From Phycisphaerae bacterium (GTDB taxonomy: Bacteria > Planctomycetota > Phycisphaerae > Phycisphaerales > SM1A02), in the NCBI GenBank assembly GCA_002591705.1, contig PAAB01000069.1, forward strand, positions 1 to 24,428: DNA of 24,428 bases, read 5' to 3'. Positions 1-7,243 of this stretch are shown piece by piece. The first letter of the stretch is position 1. Each line of letters opens with the position of its first letter. Position numbers and translations under genes: made by a program. The notes below the pieces were generated by a model that ran no database searches, had not been told where the DNA came from, and saw only the letters and a list, made by a program, of their open reading frames with translations.

Positions 1-44
1 TATTGAGAAAAGTGAATAAATTTTTGTATTAAGAATTCAAAATT

Positions 45-344
45 ATGTCGTATAATTATATAATGGAGTTTTTTGAAAGTGCCCAAAATATCGCGAAAAA
101 ATTCTTCGAAAATCGAAAACAACCAACTGGACAACAAAGCGATGTACAACCAACTGGACAACAAAGCGATGTACAACCAACTGGACAACAAAGCGATGTA
201 CAACAACTCATTAAGCCTGCCTCGCCACCTTCCCATACAGCGACTAGTGGTGGAAAGAAGAAACGAAAATCAAGAAAACAACCGAAAAAGTCTAGAAAGG
301 CAACAAAGAAGGTCAAAAGGGCAACAAAAAGGGCAAGAAAATAA
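45..344 (+). CDS. Small basic-tailed protein with three internal repeats
   Basis: A 99-residue protein of unknown family. Residues 1-23 could form an amphipathic helix (FFESAQNIAKKFF). Three identical 9-residue units (PTGQQSDVQ) follow at about 27-53. The last 30 residues are almost entirely Lys, Arg, Thr and Ser (GKKKRKSRKQPKKSRKATKK and on to the end). Such a tail would suit nucleic-acid binding or virion packaging, but that is inference from composition only. ATG at 45 is used; a second in-frame ATG lies at 63. Frames overlapping this stretch are shadows of the repeat. No homologue is recognised. Confidence 0.6.
   Translation: MSYNYIMEFFESAQNIAKKFFENRKQPTGQQSDVQPTGQQSDVQPTGQQSDVQQLIKPASPPSHTATSGGKKKRKSRKQPKKSRKATKKVKRATKRARK
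120..200 (+). repeat. Three perfect 27-bp tandem repeats inside a gene
   Basis: Three identical 27-base units occupy 120-146, 147-173 and 174-200. The unit length is a multiple of three, so each copy adds nine residues (PTGQQSDVQ) without breaking the frame of the gene at 45-344. Confidence 0.95.
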
Positions 345-411
345 AGTGCCTTAATTGTTAATTGTTAAAAATTAAAAATATTCATACATGAATACATGTC
401 ATATATGAACA

Positions 412-714
412 ATGTTTCTAAAAATTGATATTAAACAAGAAATTCAATGTTTAGTATATAATATTGAAATGGAGAGTTGTGAAATTTTATCTAATGGAGA
501 ATGTGCAGTTTTTGATATCAAATGGAATATGCATATTCTATCCAATGATATGTCAGGCAGACCATTCATTGTATGGTATGCATCAGATGAAACATATCAT
601 TACTACAAACCATTCAAACAATACAATAAAACAGAGTTCGAACAACTCTTTATGTTTCAAATGGGGAGTCCAGATTATGACGAGGAACGAATAGTTAGAT
701 ATTTTAAACAATAA
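412..714 (+). CDS. Hypothetical protein, 100 residues
   Basis: This intact ORF begins with ATG at 412 after a 67-base AT-rich spacer and ends 12 bases before the convergent nuclease gene. It has mixed hydrophobic and charged composition with several aromatic residues (IVWYASDETYHYY around 53-65) and an acidic C-terminal part (SPDYDEERIVRYFKQ). There is no signal peptide, membrane segment or metal motif. I do not recognise a family. Support comes from its length, its fit between neighbours and its ordinary soluble-protein composition. Confidence 0.6.
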   Translation: MFLKIDIKQEIQCLVYNIEMESCEILSNGECAVFDIKWNMHILSNDMSGRPFIVWYASDETYHYYKPFKQYNKTEFEQLFMFQMGSPDYDEERIVRYFKQ

Positions 715-726
715 ACCGATTGGACA

Positions 727-1521
727 TTAAACCGAATGGTTAATATTTTCATAAATGCTTTTCTTTAACTCTTCGGGAATACAGCGAAAATCTACAATTG
801 CTGTATTCCGTTTATAGCGTTCGGCGGCACCTTCACATTCTTGTAGTTTTCTTTCAAATAATGTTCGATCGTCAAAATATTTTGCTGCAGTCTTTAGTCC
901 GCATCTAGGAAACACAGATGGTATGTTGTCGCTCTTGTCACCAGCAACAATCTTGCAAAACAAATCTTTTTCTGCGTCGTTAAACGATGTCTTGTTATCC
1001 GTAAGTTTTTTATATTTAAGATCAATTAGAGTTACTTTTTCACATGCTAGTTGAAGATAATCCATATCGCTGGTAATGATCCATATGTGTGCATCGGGAT
1101 ATTTTTCTCGAATAACGCCGGTTGTGATCGCCAAGCAGTCATCTGCTTCAAGTTGTGGATGTTCTACGATGTGTTTACAGTTTGCTTTTAAAAACAATTC
1201 TTCTGAATATGCGACTTTAAAAAGAGAACTAATGTCAACATCCCCTTTGCGTGTCCCCTTGTAATTATCAATATACTCATTACGCCAGATGGTGCTTTTG
1301 GGACAGTCTTTGCCGACGATTTTGATGGATGTTTCCAAACCGAGGATACCATCAATCTCTTCTATTTTGTTGACAAATGTAGTTCGGAATTTCTTCATAA
1401 ACATTTCACTATCAGAAGGAACATCGGGATCATCGGGTTTTCTGCATAAATTGTACCATACGCATAACGCGTAATAGCGATAAAATATGTAATAACTTCC
1501 GTCAATAAGCACAAAGTTCAT
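727..1521 (-). CDS. 5'-3' exonuclease / flap endonuclease-like (PIN-FEN family)
   Basis: A 264-residue nuclease of the FEN/T4 RNase H/Pol I 5'-nuclease superfamily. Expected role: two-metal cleavage of 5' flaps or RNA primers during viral DNA replication or repair. Acidic metal ligands appear in family order: D7 in VLIDGSYYIFYR, the E125-A-D127-D128 motif, S151-D152-M-D154, and D195/D198 in the helix-hairpin-helix entry AGDKSDNIP (193-201). The conserved WRNEYIDNYKGTRK segment (79-92) is also present. The length suits the stand-alone viral and phage form without a polymerase domain. ATG at 1521 directly precedes the diagnostic N-terminal strand. It converges with the gene ending at 714. Giant viruses of the mimivirus group commonly carry such a protein. 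Confidence 0.9.
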   Translation of the reverse strand: MNFVLIDGSYYIFYRYYALCVWYNLCRKPDDPDVPSDSEMFMKKFRTTFVNKIEEIDGILGLETSIKIVGKDCPKSTIWRNEYIDNYKGTRKGDVDISSLFKVAYSEELFLKANCKHIVEHPQLEADDCLAITTGVIREKYPDAHIWIITSDMDYLQLACEKVTLIDLKYKKLTDNKTSFNDAEKDLFCKIVAGDKSDNIPSVFPRCGLKTAAKYFDDRTLFERKLQECEGAAERYKRNTAIVDFRCIPEELKKSIYENINHSV

Positions 1522-1590
1522 AAGTCGTGATTATTATATTTGGTACATAACCTTTATATCATTGAAAATATATTCTTGAAGCGTCATGTA

Positions 1591-1968
1591 TCACCCCTTA
1601 AGAATGGCTAACGCATCATCGCGTTGCTTTTTAGCTTTTGCGCACATCATTAGCTCATTTTCGGATATTACGTTAGTCTCTTCGCAATGTGGACATTGCC
1701 ATGTTGTTCCACCAATGTCATTGTTGTCTCCAATTACAATCTCCTCGTTTTCGTGACCTTCCCACGCAATATCATAATTTGATAGTGATAGCGCCTTATG
1801 AAGTTGTATGCTCATACACCCATAACAGATTTGATAATCACACGTTTCTCTACACATCAAATATGCCTTTTTCTTATTTTTCTTGCAAACACTGCAATTA
1901 TTTTTTAGTATAGTGTAAACATGACTGGACGCATTACCCCTGTTTTTATCTGAGACTTCCAACTCCAT
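1591..1968 (-). CDS. RING-like zinc-binding protein
   Basis: A 125-residue Cys-rich protein. Visible metal-ligand pairs are CSVC (about 25-28), CRETC and CYGC (about 39-51), and CPHC (about 91-94), with a His-rich linker between them. The spacing resembles a RING or RING-like treble-clef domain with a long loop that holds acidic residues and IVIGDNND. E3 ubiquitin ligase activity or protein binding is possible but is not shown by the sequence. A basic, possibly helical tail (CAKAKKQRDDALAILKG) ends the protein. It is transcribed in the same direction as the nuclease downstream and the ABC1-like kinase upstream. Confidence 0.7.
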   Translation of the reverse strand: MELEVSDKNRGNASSHVYTILKNNCSVCKKNKKKAYLMCRETCDYQICYGCMSIQLHKALSLSNYDIAWEGHENEEIVIGDNNDIGGTTWQCPHCEETNVISENELMMCAKAKKQRDDALAILKG

Positions 1969-2061
1969 CTCACTAATAACTAATTATTAACCACTTCTTT
2001 AATTTAATTATAATACACATTTTTTCTACTACATACAGAACTAGGAATTTTAATACACAAA

Positions 2062-2093
2062 CAATATTTGTATCAAACAATATTTGTATCAAA
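2062..2093. repeat. Perfect 16-bp tandem duplication over a stop codon
   Basis: Two identical 16-base units (CAATATTTGTATCAAA) lie at 2062-2077 and 2078-2093. They span the stop codon of the leftward ABC1-like kinase gene (stop at 2073-2075). Because 16 is not a multiple of three, the duplication could have altered the last residues. Confidence 0.9.
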
Positions 2094-3398
2094 CATCGAT
2101 TTAACAACTTCTTTTACATTTTCAAGGTAATTTGAAGCGTGTGATAATTTACTGCTCACACTATCGGCAATTGCCAGTGACATTTCGATTCGACAAAAGC
2201 TTCGTGAAAGGCGCAATCCATACTTACGTAAAATACTATTGATATTATATATATCTTGAGGTGTGAAGTTCCGTTTCTGGTCTAAAATATGGCCAATAAT
2301 GTTTCCAGTATCTTCGCGAAGATTATTGTAATCCCACGTTGCCATTTTCTCTAGTGCCGACAAAGGTTGCACCATACCTGTGATTATACTGTCGGCGACA
2401 GTTTTATTATCTCGCGTTGAAACCATACTTTTGAAAAAATTATAAAAACTGTGTTGCTCCTCTTTGCTGATTTCACCCATAATTCCATAATCTAAAATAC
2501 CAAGTTGGCGATTTCCTTGTGTATCGCGCATAAATACAATGTTGCCCGAATGTAAATCAGCATGGTAAAAACGATTAAACAACAAACATTTCATGCCGAA
2601 CTTGGCAAGAAGACGCGAGTATTCATCCTTTTCTCCATCCTCAAGTTCATCTATCTTACGTCCTTCAAGGTAGCTCATGACAATAACTGAATCATTCTCT
2701 GATGTAAATTCGGGATATACATAGGGTACATTCACGTAATCGGTGTTCTTGCAGTTATTGAACATTCGTTTAATGTTATCTTTTTCGTTGGTGAAATTCG
2801 TCTGGGATATCATATTAGTGTGATTTTCGGACAATATGTCGGAGAGTTGAAGGTTACGAACTAACGGAATCCAGCTAATCAACGATACAAAAAACCGAAT
2901 TTTTCGAAGCGCATCGCGTAACTTTTCACGAATACCGACTCGCATCACTTTTATTATTACAGGTTTTGAATCAAGCTTGGCATAATAGATGAGTGCTATT
3001 AGCCCCGATTTAATAGGGGACGCATTTTGTTCAAACTCAACTTCATAACCAAAAAGTGGCTCCTTTTTCATTGATGCCTCTTCGAATGGTCTGATAACAT
3101 CGTAGTTGACTTCGTTATCATTATACGGAACGTTGTCTGTATATTGACTTAAAAAATCTATCTGTTCTTGTGTTAAAATATTCACATTGGTTGAAAGTGT
3201 TTGCAACGCTTTCAAATAAAACATATTAATATTACCTAGTTCAAGAGCGCATTGTTGAAAACATTCCATTGAATCATAGCCAATACTATACTTGACATAA
3301 TGCTTAGAGGCTATAAAAAGTGTCTGTCCTACAAATATCAAATCATAGACAAAATTACGCGATGCCGTGAAAAAATCAAAAAACGACATTTTTATCAT
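2073..3398 (-). CDS. ABC1/UbiB/ADCK-family atypical kinase-like protein
   Basis: A 441-residue protein with the layout of ABC1/UbiB/ADCK atypical kinases, which in bacteria and organelles support quinone biosynthesis. Visible landmarks are a YLKALQTLST segment (61-70), a degenerate version of the family KxGQ motif with G changed to L; a nucleotide-loop-like SGLIALIYYAKL; the ATP-binding Lys K150 in VIIKVMRVG; the catalytic-loop motif HADLHSGN (279-286); and the metal-binding DYG (303-305). These residues argue for nucleotide binding. The N-terminal 35 residues are hydrophobic and could associate with a membrane. ATG at 3398 is followed by another at 3389. It begins 11 bases after the same-strand gene upstream. 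The viral role is unknown. Confidence 0.88.
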   Translation of the reverse strand: MIKMSFFDFFTASRNFVYDLIFVGQTLFIASKHYVKYSIGYDSMECFQQCALELGNINMFYLKALQTLSTNVNILTQEQIDFLSQYTDNVPYNDNEVNYDVIRPFEEASMKKEPLFGYEVEFEQNASPIKSGLIALIYYAKLDSKPVIIKVMRVGIREKLRDALRKIRFFVSLISWIPLVRNLQLSDILSENHTNMISQTNFTNEKDNIKRMFNNCKNTDYVNVPYVYPEFTSENDSVIVMSYLEGRKIDELEDGEKDEYSRLLAKFGMKCLLFNRFYHADLHSGNIVFMRDTQGNRQLGILDYGIMGEISKEEQHSFYNFFKSMVSTRDNKTVADSIITGMVQPLSALEKMATWDYNNLREDTGNIIGHILDQKRNFTPQDIYNINSILRKYGLRLSRSFCRIEMSLAIADSVSSKLSHASNYLENVKEVVKSMFDTNIV

Positions 3399-3409
3399 AA
3401 CTAGATAGA

Positions 3410-4000
3410 TTATTGTATGTTTTCTATAAATGATTTTAGCCTAAAAAATATTTTTTTCATCAACATTCCTACAATGTTCTCCATATAGATGGGTAGATCA
3501 TCATCCAAAGTCATATGAAAACTGTAACACACATTGGCCTCGTGTTCCGATAGTAGTTTTACAAAAAGGTTTCCGTATTCACTCGTAACAACCTCGCATC
3601 CAGATACGGCATCTACAATTGTTCCTTTATCGTCTTGTATGCTTTGACTTACTATACTTATTTCATGTTTCGATTCTTCGCGTTTCGTGTTTAGAAGCAT
3701 ATATTTTTGAGCCATACCAAATTCACTGCCAAACCGTTTGAAAATAAACAGCACATCGATTGAACCATCATCCCTATTATTAATAGTATCAATCTTTTCT
3801 ATAACATCCTTGTTAAGTGCAAACATCAACTCATAAATCTTGAAATTGATGATATTCCTCAACGAAATGTTATCATTTTTAACCGTAAACGCAAGGGTAA
3901 ATGCGTTGTTTTCATCGTTTCTCTTAAGAATCATATTTTCTTTATCACAAACAAGTTTGTCTATACAAGACATAGTATATATATTGCTATATATCAACAT
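3410..4000 (-). CDS. Hypothetical protein, 196 residues
   Basis: This intact ORF lies 11 bases upstream of the ABC1-like kinase on the same strand, so the two may be co-expressed. An in-frame ATG at 3973 (MSCIDKLVC) may be the true start, giving 187 residues. The protein is soluble with alternating strands and acidic segments (NNRDDGSIDVLFIFKRFGSE; HMTLDDDLPIYMENIVGML). No transmembrane segment, zinc motif or nucleotide motif is seen. I do not recognise the family. Confidence 0.65.
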   Translation of the reverse strand: MLIYSNIYTMSCIDKLVCDKENMILKRNDENNAFTLAFTVKNDNISLRNIINFKIYELMFALNKDVIEKIDTINNRDDGSIDVLFIFKRFGSEFGMAQKYMLLNTKREESKHEISIVSQSIQDDKGTIVDAVSGCEVVTSEYGNLFVKLLSEHEANVCYSFHMTLDDDLPIYMENIVGMLMKKIFFRLKSFIENIQ

Positions 4001-4119
4001 CTATATATCTAAACTTTAACGAAGTGTAAACAACTATAACAATGAGTAACAAAGAATAAAATGAAAAATGAATATTAATAATTATAGTTTAGAGTGAAGT
4101 GGTATATAGATACATAATT

Positions 4120-4890
4120 ATGCAAACCGATGAAGAAATGGAAAACATACAAAAATTTGGAAGCATACCAAACTTTGAAAATCTCACATTTTCCGTGTCT
4201 GAAAAAGAACAACCTCGCATATTAATTGCGACACCAGCCTATAATGGTGATGTTACTTCCAAATATACGGAATGCTTAATCATGACTTGCAATCTATTGG
4301 GAATGAATCGTATTGAGTTTCAAGTCAAATTTTTAAACAACCAAATAGTGACAAGAGCACGAAACATGTTGGCCCACATATTTATGACAGGAAACTTTAC
4401 ACATATGCTTTTTATTGATGCTGATATTTCATGGAATCCTCACGACGTCATTAATTTGTTAAGTCACGATGAAGAGTGTGTCATCGGTGTTTATCCCAAC
4501 AAAGCGTATCATTTTGATTCTAGTAAAAAAAATATTTCCCTAACACCGAGTTCAAAGATTTTACTTCCTATTGAAACAAAAGGGGAATATTTACAACGGA
4601 TAAAACACGCCGCTACAGGATTTATGCTTTTGAAAAAAGCGGCGTTGAAACGAATTGAAAAGGACATTGACCAGTTTTACTTACCAAATAATGGACAACA
4701 TGCAACATCGCGTGAAGATATGTCTTTGTTGTACAACTATTTCAACTGCCAAGTGGTAGATAACGATTATTTAACAGAAGATTATTATTTTTCACACTTG
4801 TTCAATAAGAATGGAGGTAAAATATATGCCGACACCCGCATCAATCTATTGCATATTGGAAATCATCATTATGGTTCGTTGGGTAGATAA
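4120..4890 (+). CDS. GT-A fold glycosyltransferase
   Basis: The first ATG of the frame is at 4120, giving 256 residues; the seven codons before it start at GTG and are unlikely to be used. The N-terminal strand ILIATPAYNGDVTSKY (34-49) is typical of GT-A enzymes. It is followed by the LNNQIVTRARNMLA helix and the DxD motif LFIDADISW (D100, D102), which binds the metal and nucleotide-sugar phosphates. The C-terminal part has YLTEDYYFSHLF and GGKIYADTRINLLHIGNHHYG, resembling the acidic catalytic helix and the distal His region of this giant-virus glycosyltransferase type. Donor and acceptor are unknown. No signal peptide is seen, so a cytosolic or factory location is likely. Confidence 0.85.
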   Translation: MQTDEEMENIQKFGSIPNFENLTFSVSEKEQPRILIATPAYNGDVTSKYTECLIMTCNLLGMNRIEFQVKFLNNQIVTRARNMLAHIFMTGNFTHMLFIDADISWNPHDVINLLSHDEECVIGVYPNKAYHFDSSKKNISLTPSSKILLPIETKGEYLQRIKHAATGFMLLKKAALKRIEKDIDQFYLPNNGQHATSREDMSLLYNYFNCQVVDNDYLTEDYYFSHLFNKNGGKIYADTRINLLHIGNHHYGSLGR

Positions 4891-5072
4891 TGATATAGAT
4901 GGTGTCAAAACAACTTCAAATGCTGATTGAACCTTCTTCTAACATTAAATTTCATTAAATTATCATGTCCATATTATTCACTTTTCCGTTTATTTCCCTC
5001 TCTTTCAGTGTTATCAGTCATAAAGATATAAAGCATAAGTTCTAATCAAAAGTATAACTTTAAAAAATTATA

Positions 5073-6038
5073 ATGAACGTTGACGATGAAGAAGGTTTTA
5101 CTAAATTAGCAAATTATCCTAGTTTTCAAAAATTAGAATATTACGATCAAAAACAAATCGTTGATCAAATAAACGATTTATTCAAAAAAGGACTAGAAGA
5201 GAAATGGTTGATTCCAGAAAATGAGATTAATGTAACTAATAAATTATCTGAGGGAAGCAATTCAGTAATTTATGATTGCAAATGGCGAGGTTTGGATATT
5301 GTGGTTAAGATGACGAAGAGTAAGAAAATCGCACTATTAAAAGACTTACTAAAAGAAATAAAACTATGGTCGTGTTTGCGCCATCCGAATTTGGTTCAGT
5401 TTTTGGGTTTCAGTTACAGTCAACGAACCAATGAATTCATGATGCTTATGGAAAAAATAAACGGTCGAAATTTGCGCGAGTTCATAGAGAAAAAAACAAG
5501 TAGCAGCGTGTCGGACTATCAAAAATACCATATATGCATTCAACTTATTAATGTATTTAAATTCTTGCATCATTGTAACCCCGCGGTTATTTATCGTGAT
5601 TTGAAACCAGAAAACATTATGATTGATAAGTATTACAACGTGAAACTAACAGATTTTGGTTTAAGTCGCTTTATGCCTGAATCAGAACCTTTTAAAATGA
5701 CGGGAACAACAGGAACATTGCGTTACATGGCGCCTGAAGTATTTCATGCGCAACATTATGAACTAAAGGCTGATGTTTACGGACTGGGTCTTATTATTTT
5801 CTTTGTCTTTACTGGTACAAGACCATTTGAAAAATACAATTTGGATGATTTGAAAAATTATTTTTCAAACGATAATATAGTGTTATCGACACAACAGATA
5901 AGGAATAAGAAACTTCGTTTAATAATCGACAACTGCATTAAAAAATCTCATCATAATCGATGGGATATTAATGAATTGTTCACAAACTTCACAGAATTAT
6001 CAGAAACCCGTACCCACAATACATGTTCAATCGCATAA
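5073..6038 (+). CDS. Serine/threonine protein kinase
   Basis: A 321-residue complete protein kinase. Residues 59-67 (SEGSNSVIY) form the glycine-rich loop, K79 in IVVKM is the ATP lysine, and E95 lies in the C-helix. HPNLVQFLGF (104-113) has the form common in TKL-type kinases. The catalytic loop is YRDLKPENIM (174-183; D176, K178, N181), followed by TDFG (193-196) and an activation segment ending MAPE (219-222). The conserved ADVYGLGLIIF region follows. All catalytic residues are present, so it should be active. About 50 residues precede the domain. It may phosphorylate host or virion proteins. A 182-base spacer lies upstream, and the neighbouring gene at 6054 converges on it. Confidence 0.93.
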   Translation: MNVDDEEGFTKLANYPSFQKLEYYDQKQIVDQINDLFKKGLEEKWLIPENEINVTNKLSEGSNSVIYDCKWRGLDIVVKMTKSKKIALLKDLLKEIKLWSCLRHPNLVQFLGFSYSQRTNEFMMLMEKINGRNLREFIEKKTSSSVSDYQKYHICIQLINVFKFLHHCNPAVIYRDLKPENIMIDKYYNVKLTDFGLSRFMPESEPFKMTGTTGTLRYMAPEVFHAQHYELKADVYGLGLIIFFVFTGTRPFEKYNLDDLKNYFSNDNIVLSTQQIRNKKLRLIIDNCIKKSHHNRWDINELFTNFTELSETRTHNTCSIA

Positions 6039-6053
6039 AACACAATCAAACTA

Positions 6054-6434
6054 TCATTTCTTAAAGGCGTCTAGAGCACTTGCGTTATCGGAAGCACTTG
6101 CGTTATCGGAAGCACTTGACAATACCTTTGGAAGGTTTTGAGATACGATAGTCATGAGCGTTTCACCTGCTTCAACAAGCTTTTGATAACCAGCTTGTGT
6201 TTCTGTAATTGTATTATTTAATTGAAAAAGTTCATCTTCAGATCTACTTAATGAATTCGTAAGGGATTCAATTCTGTCTTCGATTTTATTCATTTCCAAT
6301 GTTAGATTATGTATTTCACTCGTTTCGGTTGAAATTTTATCTTTAATTTGCTCCCTTTTAGATGTCATTTGCTGTATAGCATTGTTTAAGGCAGTTGCTA
6401 TTTCCATTATGAAATAAGAAGAGGAATTTTTCAT
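6054..6434 (-). CDS. Coiled-coil protein with repeated Ser-Ala-Asp tail
   Basis: A 126-residue protein whose residues about 15-95 show heptad-like spacing of Leu/Ile/Met among charged residues (IHNLTLEMNKIEDRIESL), predicting a long coiled coil. The C-terminus contains the repeated unit SASDNA before SALDAFKK. A second ATG at 6407 (MEIATALNN) could be the actual start, because the first nine residues are not coiled coil. No enzymatic motif is seen; a structural or scaffolding role is inferred. It converges with the kinase and is divergent from the RING-CH gene. Confidence 0.7.
   Translation of the reverse strand: MKNSSSYFIMEIATALNNAIQQMTSKREQIKDKISTETSEIHNLTLEMNKIEDRIESLTNSLSRSEDELFQLNNTITETQAGYQKLVEAGETLMTIVSQNLPKVLSSASDNASASDNASALDAFKK
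6076..6117. repeat. 18-bp tandem repeat, 2.3 copies
   Basis: Two identical 18-base units lie at 6076-6093 and 6094-6111, followed by the first six bases of a third (6112-6117). They encode the repeated SASDNA tail of the leftward coiled-coil protein. The unit is a multiple of three, so copy-number change keeps the frame. Confidence 0.92.
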
Positions 6435-6475
6435 ATTAGTTTAAACGATTCGCGTTAAATATCAGTAGATTACAT

Positions 6476-7171
6476 ATGGACACCGAGAATGTTGGTAAAT
6501 ATGATCCAATATATCCAGGCAATCATTTGATATCAGAATTTACGACAAACTCAGTTACAGATACAGATACAGATACAGATACAGATACAGATACAGATAC
6601 AGATACAGATACAGATACAGATACAGATACAAATTCGGATTACAAGTTACACGTTCCGAACAACAATGCTAAAGAATTACAAAATGGAGATTTTAAAATT
6701 ATCGAACTATACGATACGTCAAACAATTACAATGACAATGATAAGGAGACTTTTATTGAAAAATCTTGTGTTATTTGTTTAGAGCTGAATGATGATAAAC
6801 AGCGTAAATGTGTTCCAGTTTCAAGGTATATGAAAAAAAAATGTGATTGCAAATATAACGTTCATCAAAGTTGCTTTTCCAAATGGGTGGACGAACGAGC
6901 AACGGCAAACGTAAATTGTTTGGTATGTTCAAGTGAAGGACTGGTTATCTTGTCTCGATCACAACTCATCAAGCACTATATGTCTCGATTACAATGTCGC
7001 AAATTTTACATTTTAATAATTCATACCGCTTGTTGGGTGTCTATTATCTCGGTATTATGGGAGATATTCATGTATATCGAAACGCGTTATGATAATGCGT
7101 ATCATGTAAAGTATAATAGAAGTTTATATCATGCTTACTATTATGGTGACGATTATGAACCAAACGTCTGA
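6476..7171 (+). CDS. Membrane RING-CH (MARCH-like) protein with Thr-Asp repeat
   Basis: A 231-residue protein. Residues 28-51 are twelve exact Thr-Asp dipeptides. A RING-variant zinc domain starts at C98 (CVICLE), continues with CDC, then HQSCFSKW and CLVC, in the C-H-C order expected of RING-CH ligases. About residues 176-200 (FYILIIHTACWVSIISVLWE) form one hydrophobic membrane segment, and a Tyr-rich tail follows. Viral RING-CH proteins of this plan are E3 ubiquitin ligases that remodel membrane proteins; that function is by analogy. Only one clear membrane span is seen, whereas many MARCH proteins have two. ATG at 6476. Confidence 0.82.
   Translation: MDTENVGKYDPIYPGNHLISEFTTNSVTDTDTDTDTDTDTDTDTDTDTDTDTNSDYKLHVPNNNAKELQNGDFKIIELYDTSNNYNDNDKETFIEKSCVICLELNDDKQRKCVPVSRYMKKKCDCKYNVHQSCFSKWVDERATANVNCLVCSSEGLVILSRSQLIKHYMSRLQCRKFYILIIHTACWVSIISVLWEIFMYIETRYDNAYHVKYNRSLYHAYYYGDDYEPNV
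6557..6631 (+). repeat. Hexanucleotide microsatellite (ACAGAT)12
   Basis: Twelve perfect ACAGAT units (6557-6628) are followed by a thirteenth ACA. They encode the Thr-Asp run of the RING-CH protein. The perfect nucleotide identity indicates recent expansion by slippage, and any change in copy number stays in frame. Confidence 0.97.
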
Positions 7172-7243
7172 ATAATTTGAGATTTTTTAAAATAAATTAT
7201 ATTTAAATTAAATGATTTAGAAAAAATATGTTTAGTGTATGTA

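Noticed and set aside
4891..5072. Possible gene or RNA in the 182-base spacer before the kinase.
   Set aside because: No frame of useful length, no tRNA-like cloverleaf and no strong inverted repeat was seen.
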